Notes: generated by a model from the sequence alone, not told the origin. Positions 1 to 9,086 are shown, numbered from the stretch's first letter. The stretch: 50,717 nucleotides of DNA from Actinomycetaceae bacterium (GCA_030532245.1 JAUNLN010000013.1:1-50717), one strand, 5' to 3'. Numbers and translations are program-made.

Positions 1-1272
1 CCGCTGCAGCCTCAGCCGCAGCAGCCCCAGGGCTTTGACCCGCGCGGCTACCAGCCTGCCGGCCCCTACGGCTACCAGCCCCAACTTCAGGCAGAACCTG
101 AGAAGAAGGCGAAGCGCCGCGGCCCGGGCTGGGGTGCCCTCATTGTCGCGATGATCCTCACCGCAGCACTCACCGGCTTCGGCACGGTTTCCGCGCTGCG
201 CCTCATGGATACCGCGCCAAACAGCCAGCAGGTTGAACAGCCGGCCGGAGAACGCACGCCGATGGTCACCCCCTCCACCGAGGGAACAGACTGGGAGGCA
301 GTTTCCGCCGCAGTGCGCCCCGCAACGGTAACGATCCAGGTGAGCACCGGCGAGGGCGGCGACACGGGTTCGGGCGTCGTGTGGGACGGCGCTGGAAACA
401 TCGTGACGAACTACCACGTGGTCTCCTCCGCGGTAAACAACGACCGCGCGCAAATCACGGTTCGCACCACCGACGGCCGCCTGTACGAAGCCGAAATCGT
501 TGGCATCGACTCGACCACCGACCTCGCGGTTATCCGCTTCAAAGACGTGCCCTCCGACCTTGTATCCGCAAACTTTGGCGACTCTAGCCAGCTCGTAGTC
601 GGTCAGCCCGTAATGGCGATCGGCTCGCCGCTCGGCCTCACCGACACGGTAACGACGGGCATCATCTCGGCGCTCGACCGCCCCGTCGCCGTGAAAACTG
701 CGGTGCCGCAGGAGCGTCAAGACCAGTTCAACTACCAGTTCCCGTTCTTCCTCCAGGAGTCGCCGCAGTCCGAAACGGTTGTAACCAACGCGATTCAGGT
801 GGACGCCTCGATCAACCCCGGAAACTCCGGCGGCCCCCTGTTCGACGCGCAGGGTCAGGTGATTGGCATTAACTCCTCAATCGCTTCGATGGGGGAGAAG
901 GACTCCGCAGGCTCGATCGGCCTCGGCTTCGCGATCCCCGTGAACCTCGTGAAAAACGTCGTTTCGCAGCTCATCGAAAACGGTGAGGCGCAGCACGCCC
1001 AGCTTGGTGTGACGATCACGTCCGCCGCGGTTGAGGTGGATGGTCAGGCTCGCCTCGGCGCGCACGTCGAGTCGATTCTCCCCGGAGGAGCGGCCGCCGG
1101 CGCCGACATTCAGGTGGGGGATGTAATCGTGTCGATTGACGGCAACGACGTCCTATCGTCCGCTGCGCTCACGGGCTTCGTTCGCCGCTACAACTCCGGT
1201 GACACGGTGACGATCGGTATCGCTCGCGGCGGCAAGCTGATTGAAGTAGACGTGCAGCTAAAGGCGAAGTAG
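1..1272 (+). CDS. HtrA/DegP-type membrane-anchored serine protease (5' end missing)
   Basis: The reading frame is open from base 1, so the start lies upstream of the window. It encodes a cytoplasmic stretch rich in Pro, Gln, Gly and Tyr, then a Lys/Arg cluster (about residues 35-40 of the visible part), then one membrane segment (about 45-60). A trypsin-like S1C domain follows with the triad His139 (in NYHVV), Asp174 (in TTDLAVI) and Ser276 (in PGNSGGPL), counted from base 1. A C-terminal PDZ domain begins near LGVTITSAAVEVDG. The family degrades or refolds damaged envelope proteins, and this topology puts the protease outside the membrane. All three catalytic residues are present, so it is probably active. 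The gene converges on menF. The family is clear; which of the several actinobacterial HtrA paralogues it is cannot be told. Confidence 0.93.
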   Translation, partial: PLQPQPQQPQGFDPRGYQPAGPYGYQPQLQAEPEKKAKRRGPGWGALIVAMILTAALTGFGTVSALRLMDTAPNSQQVEQPAGERTPMVTPSTEGTDWEAVSAAVRPATVTIQVSTGEGGDTGSGVVWDGAGNIVTNYHVVSSAVNNDRAQITVRTTDGRLYEAEIVGIDSTTDLAVIRFKDVPSDLVSANFGDSSQLVVGQPVMAIGSPLGLTDTVTTGIISALDRPVAVKTAVPQERQDQFNYQFPFFLQESPQSETVVTNAIQVDASINPGNSGGPLFDAQGQVIGINSSIASMGEKDSAGSIGLGFAIPVNLVKNVVSQLIENGEAQHAQLGVTITSAAVEVDGQARLGAHVESILPGGAAAGADIQVGDVIVSIDGNDVLSSAALTGFVRRYNSGDTVTIGIARGGKLIEVDVQLKAK

Positions 1273-1336
1273 CGCCTAACCCAGCCGGGCTCCGCCGCCT
1301 CCTAGATGAGGCGAAAGAAGCCCTCAAACCTGCCGG

Positions 1337-1367
1337 TCGGCCTCGGAAACCTAGTTTTCGAGGCCGA
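1337..1367. terminator. hairpin between convergent htrA-like gene and menF, stop codon of menF in the loop
   Basis: Positions 1337-1350 pair with 1354-1367 over 14 bp (one G-U), leaving a three-base loop CTA. On the minus strand that loop is the TAG stop of menF. There is no T-run on either side, so efficient intrinsic termination is uncertain. The hairpin may instead stabilise the two mRNA 3' ends. Confidence 0.45.
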
Positions 1368-2832
1368 TTGCCTGCAGTACGGGCAGCATTTTCGCGCTCG
1401 TCTCCGCTAGCTCCACCTCGGGTTTGGAGTCGGGCATGATGCCTCCTCCAGCAAAAACGCGGATCGAATGCCCATCGGGTAGCACCTGCCCGCAGCGAAG
1501 CGCGATCGCGCAAGCCCCGTCGCCCGCGCCGTCAATCCAGCCGACCGGGCCGGAGTATCGCCCGCGGTCAGTCAGCTCATGCTTCGAAAGCATCTCAAAC
1601 GCCGCCTGCGTCGGAGCCCCGCACACCGCGGCGGTTGGGTGTAGCGCGCGCACGGCCTCACAAATGGGCGCCAGCCCCTCCTCAATCAAATTAAGGTGTG
1701 CAGACACGTCGGAGGCGAGGTGCGTGACGTTCGGCAGGTTCAAAAGGAACGGTTCGGCCGGCGCTTGAAGACCCTCGCTGAGGGGGCGAAGCGCGTCTAC
1801 AACCGACTTCACGGCGAGCGCGTGCTCCTCGCGATCCTTCGCCGACTCCCAAAGCAACTGGTCGTCGCCCGGCGCGCACGTGCCCGCAAGCACGCGTGAC
1901 TTGATCGTGCTTTCGCGCACGGACGCAAGCATTTCCGGGGAGGCGCCCGTGAGGCCCGCCACCGAGAACACCCACGTGGTCGGGTAGGCGGCGGCCAGGC
2001 GCTTCAAAACGAGCTGCAGGTCGATCGGGTGATCGGCGCGCGCGGTGATATCGCGAGCCATCACGGCCTTTTGCGCGGCCCCCGCCTGCAACTCCTTCAC
2101 AACCATGCCGACCGCGAGCTTCCACGCCGTGCGCGACATCGTGCCCGGGTCGAGATACCAAGACTTCTCCGCGTCAGCTACCGCCTCATCGGCTTCCGCC
2201 GCGTCGGCTACCGACGCCCGTGCGCCCGCCTCCGCATCGACGGCACCCGCAGACTCCGAAGCCGCTACCGATTCCTCGGCGTCGAACTCCTCATCGATTC
2301 GCGCCTCAATTTTCCAAGTCGAGCCCTTCGCCAAAACCCAGGCGGTTCGGGGGAGGAGGAGCACGCCGGGCGTACCGGGTGCGAAGCCAAACGACATGAG
2401 GGCAAGCGGGCCGCGAAGGCCGGTCGCCTCAAAAAACTCTTGCTCACCCTCCAGGGTTGCCGACGAGAGTACTCGGAGCCACTCGCGCCCCGCGAGCTGC
2501 ATGTGCGGCTGATTCTGCACGATCCCCGGATTCTCAGGCCGCGGGGTCGGTAGTAGTTCGCGCGACAGCTCCTTAAAGGTGGGGCCTGTCAGGGTGTAAC
2601 TGTCATCCTCTTTCGCCACGATCGCGAGCGTCGCACCCGTGCCGACGATGGTCGGCTGGTAGTCGTCGGCCAGCGCAGGCCCCGACCACACGGAGAGCAT
2701 CTCGCCTTCGCTAATTGATTTCGTCTTTGCAAGAAGCGCCTCTAAATCAACTTCTTGAGGTTGCTTGCTGATTCGAACGCGTAGCGGGCGCCCAGAACTA
2801 AGGTGTTGGTGGCGAGTTATTTGAGATGACAC
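1351..2832 (-). CDS. menF: isochorismate synthase (chorismate-binding family)
   Basis: 493 residues. The C-terminal half is a chorismate-utilising enzyme domain, with the conserved PTAAVCGAPTQAAFE, SGPVGWIDGAGDG and FAGGGIMPDSKPEVELAET blocks typical of isochorismate synthases. It converts chorismate to isochorismate, the committing step to menaquinone; the other menaquinone genes nearby favour this over a siderophore role. The start is GTG at 2832 (MSSQITRHQH). No Shine-Dalgarno is visible, but a -10-like TAAACT lies six bases upstream, suggesting a leaderless mRNA. Residues about 180-223 form a low-complexity Ala/Glu/Asp insert in the less conserved N-terminal half. EntC or anthranilate-synthase-like alternatives are less likely, since the isochorismate-type C-terminus is clear. 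Confidence 0.88.
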   Translation of the reverse strand: MSSQITRHQHLSSGRPLRVRISKQPQEVDLEALLAKTKSISEGEMLSVWSGPALADDYQPTIVGTGATLAIVAKEDDSYTLTGPTFKELSRELLPTPRPENPGIVQNQPHMQLAGREWLRVLSSATLEGEQEFFEATGLRGPLALMSFGFAPGTPGVLLLPRTAWVLAKGSTWKIEARIDEEFDAEESVAASESAGAVDAEAGARASVADAAEADEAVADAEKSWYLDPGTMSRTAWKLAVGMVVKELQAGAAQKAVMARDITARADHPIDLQLVLKRLAAAYPTTWVFSVAGLTGASPEMLASVRESTIKSRVLAGTCAPGDDQLLWESAKDREEHALAVKSVVDALRPLSEGLQAPAEPFLLNLPNVTHLASDVSAHLNLIEEGLAPICEAVRALHPTAAVCGAPTQAAFEMLSKHELTDRGRYSGPVGWIDGAGDGACAIALRCGQVLPDGHSIRVFAGGGIMPDSKPEVELAETSAKMLPVLQAIGLEN

Positions 2833-2838
2833 GCAATC

Positions 2839-2844
2839 AGTTTA
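2839..2844 (-). promoter_or_regulatory. candidate -10 box (TAAACT) for a leaderless menF mRNA
   Basis: On the minus strand TAAACT sits exactly six bases before the GTG start of menF, which would place the transcription start on or next to the start codon. A weak -35-like TTCACG is about 18 bases further up. No ribosome-binding site is present, which is consistent with leaderless translation, common in actinobacteria. Confidence 0.4.
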
Positions 2845-2939
2845 CCCATCTGGGCAAATCGGCGTGAAGGCGCGGTTATGAGACGCGTTTAAAACGCCAC
2901 TTTTGCGCGAAAATACACGCAAATCCACCTGTTTTAACC

Positions 2940-2949
2940 GTATGCATAC
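2940..2949. promoter_or_regulatory. 10-bp palindrome in the menF-menG divergent region
   Basis: GTATGCATAC is a perfect palindrome placed between the two divergent menaquinone genes. Position and symmetry would suit a shared regulator site, but a single 10-bp palindrome is weak evidence. Confidence 0.2.
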
Positions 2950-2997
2950 TCGCATTTGAACTTCGCCTGAAGCTTCGAACCGTGCCAAGATATAGCC

Positions 2998-3720
2998 ATG
3001 ATCAACCGCGATAAGAAATCGTCTGACTGCAAACGTGCGTCTTTGGAGAAAAAACCCCACGAGGTTGCCGGCATGTTCAATGAGGTTGCGCGCCGCTACG
3101 ACCTCACGAATGAGGCACTGACGTTCGGTCAGGTGCATATTTGGCGCAGGGGAGTGGTTCGCGCACTGAACTTGCGTCCGGGCGAGCGCGTTCTCGACGT
3201 CGCTGCCGGCACGGGAGGCTCCACGGCGGCTCTCGCGGAGACAGGTGCGGAGGTTGTGGCCTGCGACCTGTCGGAGGGCATGATTGAGGTTGGTCGCAAG
3301 CGTCACCCCGAGCTCACGTTCGTGCAGGGTGATGCAACTGATCTTCCGTTTGAAGACGCCTCATTCGACGCGGTAACGATTTCGTTTGGCCTGCGCAATG
3401 TTGAAAATACTGAAAAGGCACTGCGGGAGATGGCTCGTGTGGTAAAGCCGGGCGGGCGCCTGCTGATCTGCGAGTTCTCGCGCCCAACCTGGCCCGTGTT
3501 CAACAAAGTTTACGGCTTCTACCTGGAAGAGATTCTGACTCGCGTGGCACGCCTGCTCTCCTCCGACGATGAGGCGTACGACTACCTGATTGAGTCGATC
3601 AGGGAATGGCACGACCAGGAGCATTTGGGCAAGATGATTGCCCGCTCCGGTTGGAGCCACGTGCAGTACCGCAACTACACGGGCGGTATTCTCGCACTTC
3701 ACCGCGCTGTTCGGTCTTAG
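2998..3720 (+). CDS. menG: demethylmenaquinone methyltransferase
   Basis: 240 residues, normal for the MenG/UbiE family. The opening KRASLEKKPHEVAGMFNEVA and RRYDLTNEALTFGQ are the family's N-terminal signature. The S-adenosylmethionine-binding motif VLDVAAGTGG is at residues 65-74. GDATDLPFEDASFDAVTISF and the later FGLRNVENTEKALREMARVV match the UbiE post-I and II motifs. It methylates demethylmenaquinone in the last step of menaquinone synthesis at the membrane face. It is divergent from menF across 165 bp. The ATG at 2998 has no good Shine-Dalgarno, so the exact start is less certain than the function. Confidence 0.93.
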   Translation: MINRDKKSSDCKRASLEKKPHEVAGMFNEVARRYDLTNEALTFGQVHIWRRGVVRALNLRPGERVLDVAAGTGGSTAALAETGAEVVACDLSEGMIEVGRKRHPELTFVQGDATDLPFEDASFDAVTISFGLRNVENTEKALREMARVVKPGGRLLICEFSRPTWPVFNKVYGFYLEEILTRVARLLSSDDEAYDYLIESIREWHDQEHLGKMIARSGWSHVQYRNYTGGILALHRAVRS

Positions 3721-3834
3721 AAACGTAAAAAACTTTCCTATCGTGAGCAAAGGTTCAACGCCGCGAAATAAATAGGAAACATGTTCATGACCAAATAGGG
3801 ATCACTATGTAGTCGCTAGACGGGTAATTGTCCC

Positions 3835-3852
3835 GAAAAACGCGCGTTTTTC
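3835..3852. promoter_or_regulatory. 18-bp perfect palindrome before the nuo transcript
   Basis: GAAAAACGCGCGTTTTTC reads the same on both strands and ends eight bases before a -35-like TTGTCG. It could be a dimeric repressor or activator site for the reductase-nuo operon. It could also be a weak bidirectional terminator for menG, since RNA from it would fold into a six-pair stem followed by few Us. The sequence alone does not decide. Confidence 0.4.
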
Positions 3853-3860
3853 CGTATCTT

Positions 3861-3891
3861 TTGTCGAGTGCGCCCCTGTCGTGGATAGGGT
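3861..3891 (+). promoter_or_regulatory. candidate promoter of the reductase-nuo operon
   Basis: TTGTCG (3861-3866) and the overlapping -10 options GATAGG (3884-3889, 17-bp spacing) or TAGGGT (3886-3891, 19-bp spacing) match actinobacterial housekeeping promoters moderately. It is the best promoter I see before the first gene of the long collinear block. Transcription would start near 3898, leaving about 70 nt before the GTG at 3971. Confidence 0.4.
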
Positions 3892-3970
3892 GGAGGATGC
3901 AAGCCCGATCTGGCTTCAAAGTTAGGCAGATGGAAAGCACTCTATGAATAACAAGGGGCGGGAGGAACAC

Positions 3971-5251
3971 GTGGAACTGGCTGACGCATCGGAATTCAAT
4001 GCAGATGTCGTCGTTGTAGGCGCCGGTCCTGCAGGTTCAGCAACCTCCTATTACCTGGCTAGGGCCGGTCTCGACGTAGCTCTTCTGGAAAAGTCCACAT
4101 TCCCTCGCGACAAGATTTGTGGCGACGGTTTAACGCCTGCCGCGGTTGCGGAAGTGCAACTGATGGGTGTTGATACAACGGGTTGGCAGCGCAACAAGGG
4201 CTTGAATGTGATCGGTGGTGGCCACTCGATTTATTTGCCGTGGCCCGAAACGAAGTCGGCACCGAATTACGGTATGGCTCGCACTCGCATGCAGTTGGAT
4301 GAGGATTTGGCTCGTCGCGCGCAGTCGGCTGGCGTTCGCCTGTACGAGGGCTTCAACGTAACCGGCGCTATTCAAAACGCTTCCGGCCGCGTGGTTGGTG
4401 TAACCGCGAAGGTAGGTAAGGGCAAGGAAGCTCGAGAGATTGAGTTCAAGGCGAAGGTAGTCGTCGAGGCCGGTGGTGTCGCTGCCCGCCTCGCAACTTC
4501 GCTCGGCATTGAGAAGATTGAGAACCGCCCGATCGGTGTTGCCGCCCGCGCGTACTTTAAGTCGCCGAAGGGTGAGGCCGAGTGGATGGACTCGCACCTG
4601 GAGCTGTGGTCAGGCAAGCGCGGCGAATCGGATCTCCTTCCCGGCTACGGTTGGCTGTTCCCCCTCGGCGACGGCCTTGTAAACGTAGGTCTTGGCTCCG
4701 TGTCCTCCAACTCGCGCGCAACGAAGCTTCCGTACCGCGACATTTTCAAAACGTGGGTTGCGAACCTCCCCGAAGAGTGGGAGATGACGGAGGAAAACCA
4801 GGTTGGCCCCCTCCGCTCCGCCGCACTACCCATGTCGTTTAACCGCAAACCTCACTACCGTGACGGCCTCGTGATTGTTGGCGACGCGGGCGGCATGGTT
4901 TCCGCATTCGACGGTGAGGGCATTGCTCCCGCGATGCGCGCAGGCCGCTACGCTGCCGAATCGATTGTTTCTGCGCTTGGCCGCACGACTCCCGCGGGCT
5001 TCGACCGCGCGATGGAGACGTACACGGAGGCTCTGCGTCAGGATTGGGGCGGCTACTACCAGCTTGGCCGCGTGTTCGTGAAGCTGATCGAGAATCCGAA
5101 GATCATGCAGGCGTGCACAAAGTATGGCCTGCCAAGGCCGAGGCTGATGAAGCTCGTCCACAAGCTCCTGTCTGACGGTTTTGAACGTTCGGGCGGCGAG
5201 TGGGACGACAAACTCATTACGGCGCTAGCGAAGGCGGTGCCGAAAGTATGA
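3971..5251 (+). CDS. geranylgeranyl-reductase-family FAD oxidoreductase (MenJ-like)
   Basis: 426 residues from a GTG at 3971, preferred because a strong GGGAGG lies five bases before it. An in-frame ATG at 3944 would add nine residues but has a weaker ribosome site. The FAD-binding motif VVVGAGPAGSA is near residues 14-24, DKICGDGLTP follows, and VIVGDAGGMVSAFDGEGIAP is the second flavin-contacting block. Relatives saturate isoprenoid double bonds; in mycobacteria the MenJ member reduces one double bond in the menaquinone tail. Its place directly before nuoA, with polyprenyl synthase at the operon's end, supports a menaquinone role here, but that substrate is inferred. The gap to nuoA is 70 bp with no terminator seen. 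Confidence 0.85.
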   Translation: MELADASEFNADVVVVGAGPAGSATSYYLARAGLDVALLEKSTFPRDKICGDGLTPAAVAEVQLMGVDTTGWQRNKGLNVIGGGHSIYLPWPETKSAPNYGMARTRMQLDEDLARRAQSAGVRLYEGFNVTGAIQNASGRVVGVTAKVGKGKEAREIEFKAKVVVEAGGVAARLATSLGIEKIENRPIGVAARAYFKSPKGEAEWMDSHLELWSGKRGESDLLPGYGWLFPLGDGLVNVGLGSVSSNSRATKLPYRDIFKTWVANLPEEWEMTEENQVGPLRSAALPMSFNRKPHYRDGLVIVGDAGGMVSAFDGEGIAPAMRAGRYAAESIVSALGRTTPAGFDRAMETYTEALRQDWGGYYQLGRVFVKLIENPKIMQACTKYGLPRPRLMKLVHKLLSDGFERSGGEWDDKLITALAKAVPKV

Positions 5252-5321
5252 CGAAACTTGGGGCAACTTGGCCCGTTGAAATCAAAGTCAAAGAAATGTT
5301 GAAAACCGGGTTGGAGGCATA

Positions 5322-5684
5322 GTGAACAATCCATATTTTCCTATTTTGATCATGGCCGCGGTTGCGGTCGCGGTCGCGCTCGGAGGTCTTGGCGCCTCCG
5401 CCATCTTCGGTCCTGTCAACAAAAACAAGATCAAGTCGAGTAACTACGAGTGCGGCGTCGACCCTATCCACATGGATGCAGACCAGGGCCGTTTCCCCGT
5501 CAAGTACTACTTGGTCGCAATGACGTTCATTATTTTCGATATTGAGGTCGTGTTCCTCTACCCGTGGGCTGTGACCTTCGGGAAGCTGGGCCTGTTTGGC
5601 CTCGCCGTAATGTTTACGTTTATCGCGCTGATCACGGTGCCGTTCATTTACGAGTGGCGTCGCGGCGGCCTGGATTGGGACTAA
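5322..5684 (+). CDS. nuoA: NADH:quinone oxidoreductase subunit A
   Basis: 120 residues with three expected membrane helices (about 5-28, 63-85, 90-110). The signature YECGVDP followed by GRFPVKYYLVAMTFIIFDIE is the conserved loop near the quinone channel, including the acidic FDIEVVF residues. It starts at GTG 5322 with GGAGG four bases upstream. It opens the complex I gene set and lies 15 bp before nuoB. Confidence 0.97.
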   Translation: MNNPYFPILIMAAVAVAVALGGLGASAIFGPVNKNKIKSSNYECGVDPIHMDADQGRFPVKYYLVAMTFIIFDIEVVFLYPWAVTFGKLGLFGLAVMFTFIALITVPFIYEWRRGGLDWD

Positions 5685-5699
5685 TAGGAGGGAGTAGCT

Positions 5700-6254
5700 A
5701 TGGGTATTGAAGACAGCATTCCTGCGGGCATGGGCCTCGCCTCCATGGAGGCGATCCTAGATCTGTCCCGTAAGAACTCGCAGTGGCCTGTAACGATGGG
5801 TCTTGCTTGCTGCTCGATTGAGATGATGGCAGCTGGCACGCCGCGCTTCGACATGGCTCGTTTCGGTCTGGAGGTGTTCCGCGCTTCGCCGCGTCACGCA
5901 GACCTGATGATCATTTCGGGCCGCCTGTCTCACAAGATGGCTCCGATTGTGCGCCGCGTTTACGACTCGATGCCGGAACCGAAGTGGGTTCTGTCGATGG
6001 GTGCCTGCGCTTCGACGGGCGGCATGTTCAATAACTACGCGATCGTGCAGGGTTGTGACCACATTGTTCCGGTCGACGTGTACCTGCCCGGCTGCCCTCC
6101 GCGTCCGGAGGCGCTGATCAACGCGATTTTGGTTCTTCGCGAGCAGATTGGTAAGGAGCCGATTGGCGCTCACCGAGCTGAGATTGCTCGAAAGGCTGAA
6201 GAGGCCGCGCTTGCGGCGACGCCAACCCACCAGATGAAGGGACTGCTTGCATGA
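5700..6254 (+). CDS. nuoB: NADH:quinone oxidoreductase subunit B (N2 cluster)
   Basis: 184 residues. This subunit carries the terminal 4Fe-4S cluster N2 that hands electrons to menaquinone. The ligands are visible: the adjacent cysteine pair in [11 protein letters not shown], the cysteine in [11 protein letters not shown], and the one in [13 protein letters not shown]. The start has GGAGGGAG five bases upstream. Its TGA overlaps the ATG of nuoC by four bases, indicating translational coupling. Confidence 0.98.
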   Translation: MGIEDSIPAGMGLASMEAILDLSRKNSQWPVTMGLACCSIEMMAAGTPRFDMARFGLEVFRASPRHADLMIISGRLSHKMAPIVRRVYDSMPEPKWVLSMGACASTGGMFNNYAIVQGCDHIVPVDVYLPGCPPRPEALINAILVLREQIGKEPIGAHRAEIARKAEEAALAATPTHQMKGLLA

Positions 6255-6979
6255 GCGACAATTCCCCGATGCAGTTTGGCGAAGTTGCGCCAATCACTGA
6301 AAACCGCAGTGCTGCCGCGCCGGAAACCATTGAGGTTCGCCGCGGCCAGTGGGGCGTTCGCGGTTCTGGCGACACGTCCGGTTTTGGCGGCTTGACCCGC
6401 ACTGTGGAGCTCCCCGGCGAGTCAGCACGCCCCTACGGCAGCTGGTTCGACACTGTCGTAGACATTCTCGAAGAGCTGATCACCGACGCGGGTATTGAGG
6501 TCAAAGACGTAATCGAACGCGTTGTGGTAGACCGCGACGAGCTCACCATTTTCGTAACCCGCGAGCACATTCTTGAGGTGACCCGCTGGCTGCGCGACGA
6601 CCAGGACCTGCGTTTCGAGCTTTGCCTCGGCGTCTCCGGCGTCCACTACCCGCATGCGAAGGGTCGCGAGCTTCACGCCGTGTACCACCTGATGTCGGTC
6701 ACGCACAACCGCCTCCTCCGCCTCGAAGTTACGGCCCCCGACGACGACCCGAAGATTCCTTCCGTCGTCTCCGTATACCCCGGCAACGACTGGCATGAGC
6801 GTGAGACGTGGGACCTGTTCGGAATCGTGTTCACGGGTCACCCCGGTCTTACTCGCACCGCGCTTCCCGACGACTGGGTAGGCCACCCGCAGCGTAAGGA
6901 TTATCCGCTCGGAGGTATCCCCGTTGAGTACAAGGGAGCTACAGTTCCGCCGCCAGACACTCGGAGGTCGTACAACTAA
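6251..6979 (+). CDS. nuoC: NADH:quinone oxidoreductase subunit C
   Basis: 242 residues. The first 55 or so are poorly conserved. The 30-kDa-subunit domain follows, with [35 protein letters not shown] and the C-terminal [27 protein letters not shown], the family signature. It is a peripheral-arm subunit beside NuoD at the quinone site. It is separate from nuoD, not fused as in E. coli. Stop and next start overlap by one base (TAATG). Confidence 0.97.
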   Translation: MSDNSPMQFGEVAPITENRSAAAPETIEVRRGQWGVRGSGDTSGFGGLTRTVELPGESARPYGSWFDTVVDILEELITDAGIEVKDVIERVVVDRDELTIFVTREHILEVTRWLRDDQDLRFELCLGVSGVHYPHAKGRELHAVYHLMSVTHNRLLRLEVTAPDDDPKIPSVVSVYPGNDWHERETWDLFGIVFTGHPGLTRTALPDDWVGHPQRKDYPLGGIPVEYKGATVPPPDTRRSYN

Positions 6980-8328
6980 TGAACAACGAAAAGCCGGTAT
7001 TTCACGCAACACTCGGGAGTATCGACCTTGACGATATCCCCGAGGTCATGGCTAATGGTGGCGACTGGGAAGACGTTCTTGCTGAAATCGAGAGTCTTTC
7101 AAACGAGCGCATCGTAGTTAACCTCGGCCCGATCCACCCCTCCACGCACGGCGTTTTGCGCGTGATCCTGGAGATCGACGGCGAGTCGGTTCGCGAGGCG
7201 AGGCTCAACACGGGCTACCTGCACACGGGTATTGAGAAGAACATGGAGTTCCGCACCTGGACTCAGGGCGTAACTTTCGCGACCCGCATGGACTACGTCG
7301 CACCGTTCCTAAATGAGGGCGTCTACGTTCACACCGTCGAGAAGCTTCTCGGTATTACCGACCAGGTGCCGCAGCGCGCCAACTGGATCCGCATCCTCCT
7401 CATGGAGCTGAACCGCATCGCCTCCCACCTGGTTGCGATTGGTTCGGGTGGTAACGAGCTTGGTGCTACGACGATGATGACGATCGCGTTCCGCGGCCGT
7501 GAAAATGCGCTGCGTATTTTCGAGCGCGTTTCGGGTCTTCGTATGAACCACGCGTTCTTCCGCCCCGGAGGCGTTGCCCAGGATCTTCCGAAGGGCACGA
7601 CCGACTACGTTCGCGAACTCCTTCCGGGCCTGCGCCAAGACATTGGCGAAATGCAGGACCTCACGCAGGAGAACCCGATCTTCAAGCTGCGTCACGTGGA
7701 CGTTGGCTACATGTCGCTCGCCTCAATGATGGCTCTTGGCATGACCGGCCCGTGCGTGCGCGCGGCAGGTTTGCCGATGGACATGCGCAAGTCGAACCCG
7801 TACTTCGGTTACGACCAGCTCGAGTTCGACGTGCCGGTGCGCGACAAGTCGGATGCTTACAACCGCGTTCAGGTTCGCTTCGACGAGTGCTACCAGTCGC
7901 TGCGCATCATCAACCAGGTTCTCGACAAGCTCGATGAGACTGAGGGCGAGCCGGTAATGGTTCAGGATCCGGCAATCAAGTGGCCGGCCCAGCTTTCGAT
8001 CGGCAACGACGGTCAGGGCAACTCGCTCGCTCACATTCGCGAGATCATGGGCGAGTCGATGGAGTCGCTGATTCACCACTTCAAGCTCGTGACGGAGGGC
8101 TTTAAGGTTCCGGCCGGTCAGGCTTACGGCGTGATTGAGCACGCGAAGGGCGTTATTGGCTGCCACCTCGTTTCCGATGGTGGCACGCGCCCGTACCGCG
8201 CTCACTTCCGCGACCCGTCTTTCTCTAACCTGCAGTCGTTCGCGATGATGACGGAGGGTGGCCAGCTGGCTGACGTCGTTATTTCTCTCGCTTCGATTGA
8301 CCCTGTTCTAGGAGGTGTTGATCGCTGA
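6979..8328 (+). CDS. nuoD: NADH:quinone oxidoreductase subunit D (49-kDa)
   Basis: 449 residues. [15 protein letters not shown] carries the conserved histidine of the quinone pocket, and [29 protein letters not shown] and [19 protein letters not shown] are family blocks. The C-terminal [13 protein letters not shown] is the usual ending. Together with NuoB it forms the menaquinone-binding cavity. The N-terminal 40 residues are variable. It overlaps nuoE by one base. Confidence 0.98.
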   Translation: MNNEKPVFHATLGSIDLDDIPEVMANGGDWEDVLAEIESLSNERIVVNLGPIHPSTHGVLRVILEIDGESVREARLNTGYLHTGIEKNMEFRTWTQGVTFATRMDYVAPFLNEGVYVHTVEKLLGITDQVPQRANWIRILLMELNRIASHLVAIGSGGNELGATTMMTIAFRGRENALRIFERVSGLRMNHAFFRPGGVAQDLPKGTTDYVRELLPGLRQDIGEMQDLTQENPIFKLRHVDVGYMSLASMMALGMTGPCVRAAGLPMDMRKSNPYFGYDQLEFDVPVRDKSDAYNRVQVRFDECYQSLRIINQVLDKLDETEGEPVMVQDPAIKWPAQLSIGNDGQGNSLAHIREIMGESMESLIHHFKLVTEGFKVPAGQAYGVIEHAKGVIGCHLVSDGGTRPYRAHFRDPSFSNLQSFAMMTEGGQLADVVISLASIDPVLGGVDR

Positions 8329-9086
8329 TGTACAGCAGTGAAGTTTTGGATCAGTTGCGCGCTGACGCCGAGCAGATCATGAACCGCTACCCGAAGGGGC
8401 ATGAGCGTTCGGCTCTGCTTCCGATGCTGCACCTCGTGCAGTCGGTGGACGGCTACATTTCTGCAGACGGCGTTAAGTTCTGCGCCGACACTCTTGGCCT
8501 AACCCGCCCAGAGGTTTCCGCGGTTGCAACGTTCTACACGCAGTACAAGCGTCACCCGAACGGCGAGTACAACGTGGGCGTGTGCACAAACGCGCTGTGC
8601 GCGGTGATGGGTGGCGACCAGATTTGGGAGGCCGTGTCTGGCCACCTCGGTGTTGGCCACGATGAGACGACGGCTGACGGCAAGATCACGCTCGAGCGCC
8701 TCGAGTGCAACGCGGCGTGCGACTACGCGCCGGTTGTGATGGTGAACTGGGAGTTCTTCGACAACCAGACGCCCGAATCCACGCTCGCTCTCGTTGACGA
8801 CCTCACGTCTGGCCGCCCGGTTAAGGCAACCCGCGGCCCCGAGCAGGTTCCCACGTTTAAGGAAACTTCCCGCCTCCTCGCCGGTTTTGAAGATGGTCTC
8901 GTGAATGAGGGTCCGGCTGCCGGTGAGCCTTCGCTGCGCGGTTTGAAGATTGCGCAGGAGAAGGGCTGGACTTACCCGACCCCGACGGGTTCCGCGCCGG
9001 CTGAGCCGGCTGTGGAGGTGGGCGGCGAGCATTCGTCCGCTGAACGTCCGCCGGTTACCGATGAAGACAAGGAGGGCACCAAGTGA
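8328..9086 (+). CDS. nuoE: NADH:quinone oxidoreductase subunit E (N1a cluster)
   Basis: 252 residues, thioredoxin-like fold with a 2Fe-2S cluster. The four ligands are visible as C-x4-C in VCTNALCAV and C-x3-C in LECNAACDYAPV. The part after about residue 190 is a Pro/Ala/Glu-rich tail without recognisable domain, a common extension in actinobacteria. It forms the NADH-oxidising module with NuoF and NuoG. Its TGA overlaps the GTG of nuoF by four bases. Confidence 0.97.
   Translation: MYSSEVLDQLRADAEQIMNRYPKGHERSALLPMLHLVQSVDGYISADGVKFCADTLGLTRPEVSAVATFYTQYKRHPNGEYNVGVCTNALCAVMGGDQIWEAVSGHLGVGHDETTADGKITLERLECNAACDYAPVVMVNWEFFDNQTPESTLALVDDLTSGRPVKATRGPEQVPTFKETSRLLAGFEDGLVNEGPAAGEPSLRGLKIAQEKGWTYPTPTGSAPAEPAVEVGGEHSSAERPPVTDEDKEGTK

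Noticed and set aside
3734-3779. Inverted repeat TTTCCTAT/ATAGGAAA after menG
   Set aside because: The arms are only 8 bp, A+T-rich and 30 bases apart, so a stable hairpin is unlikely.
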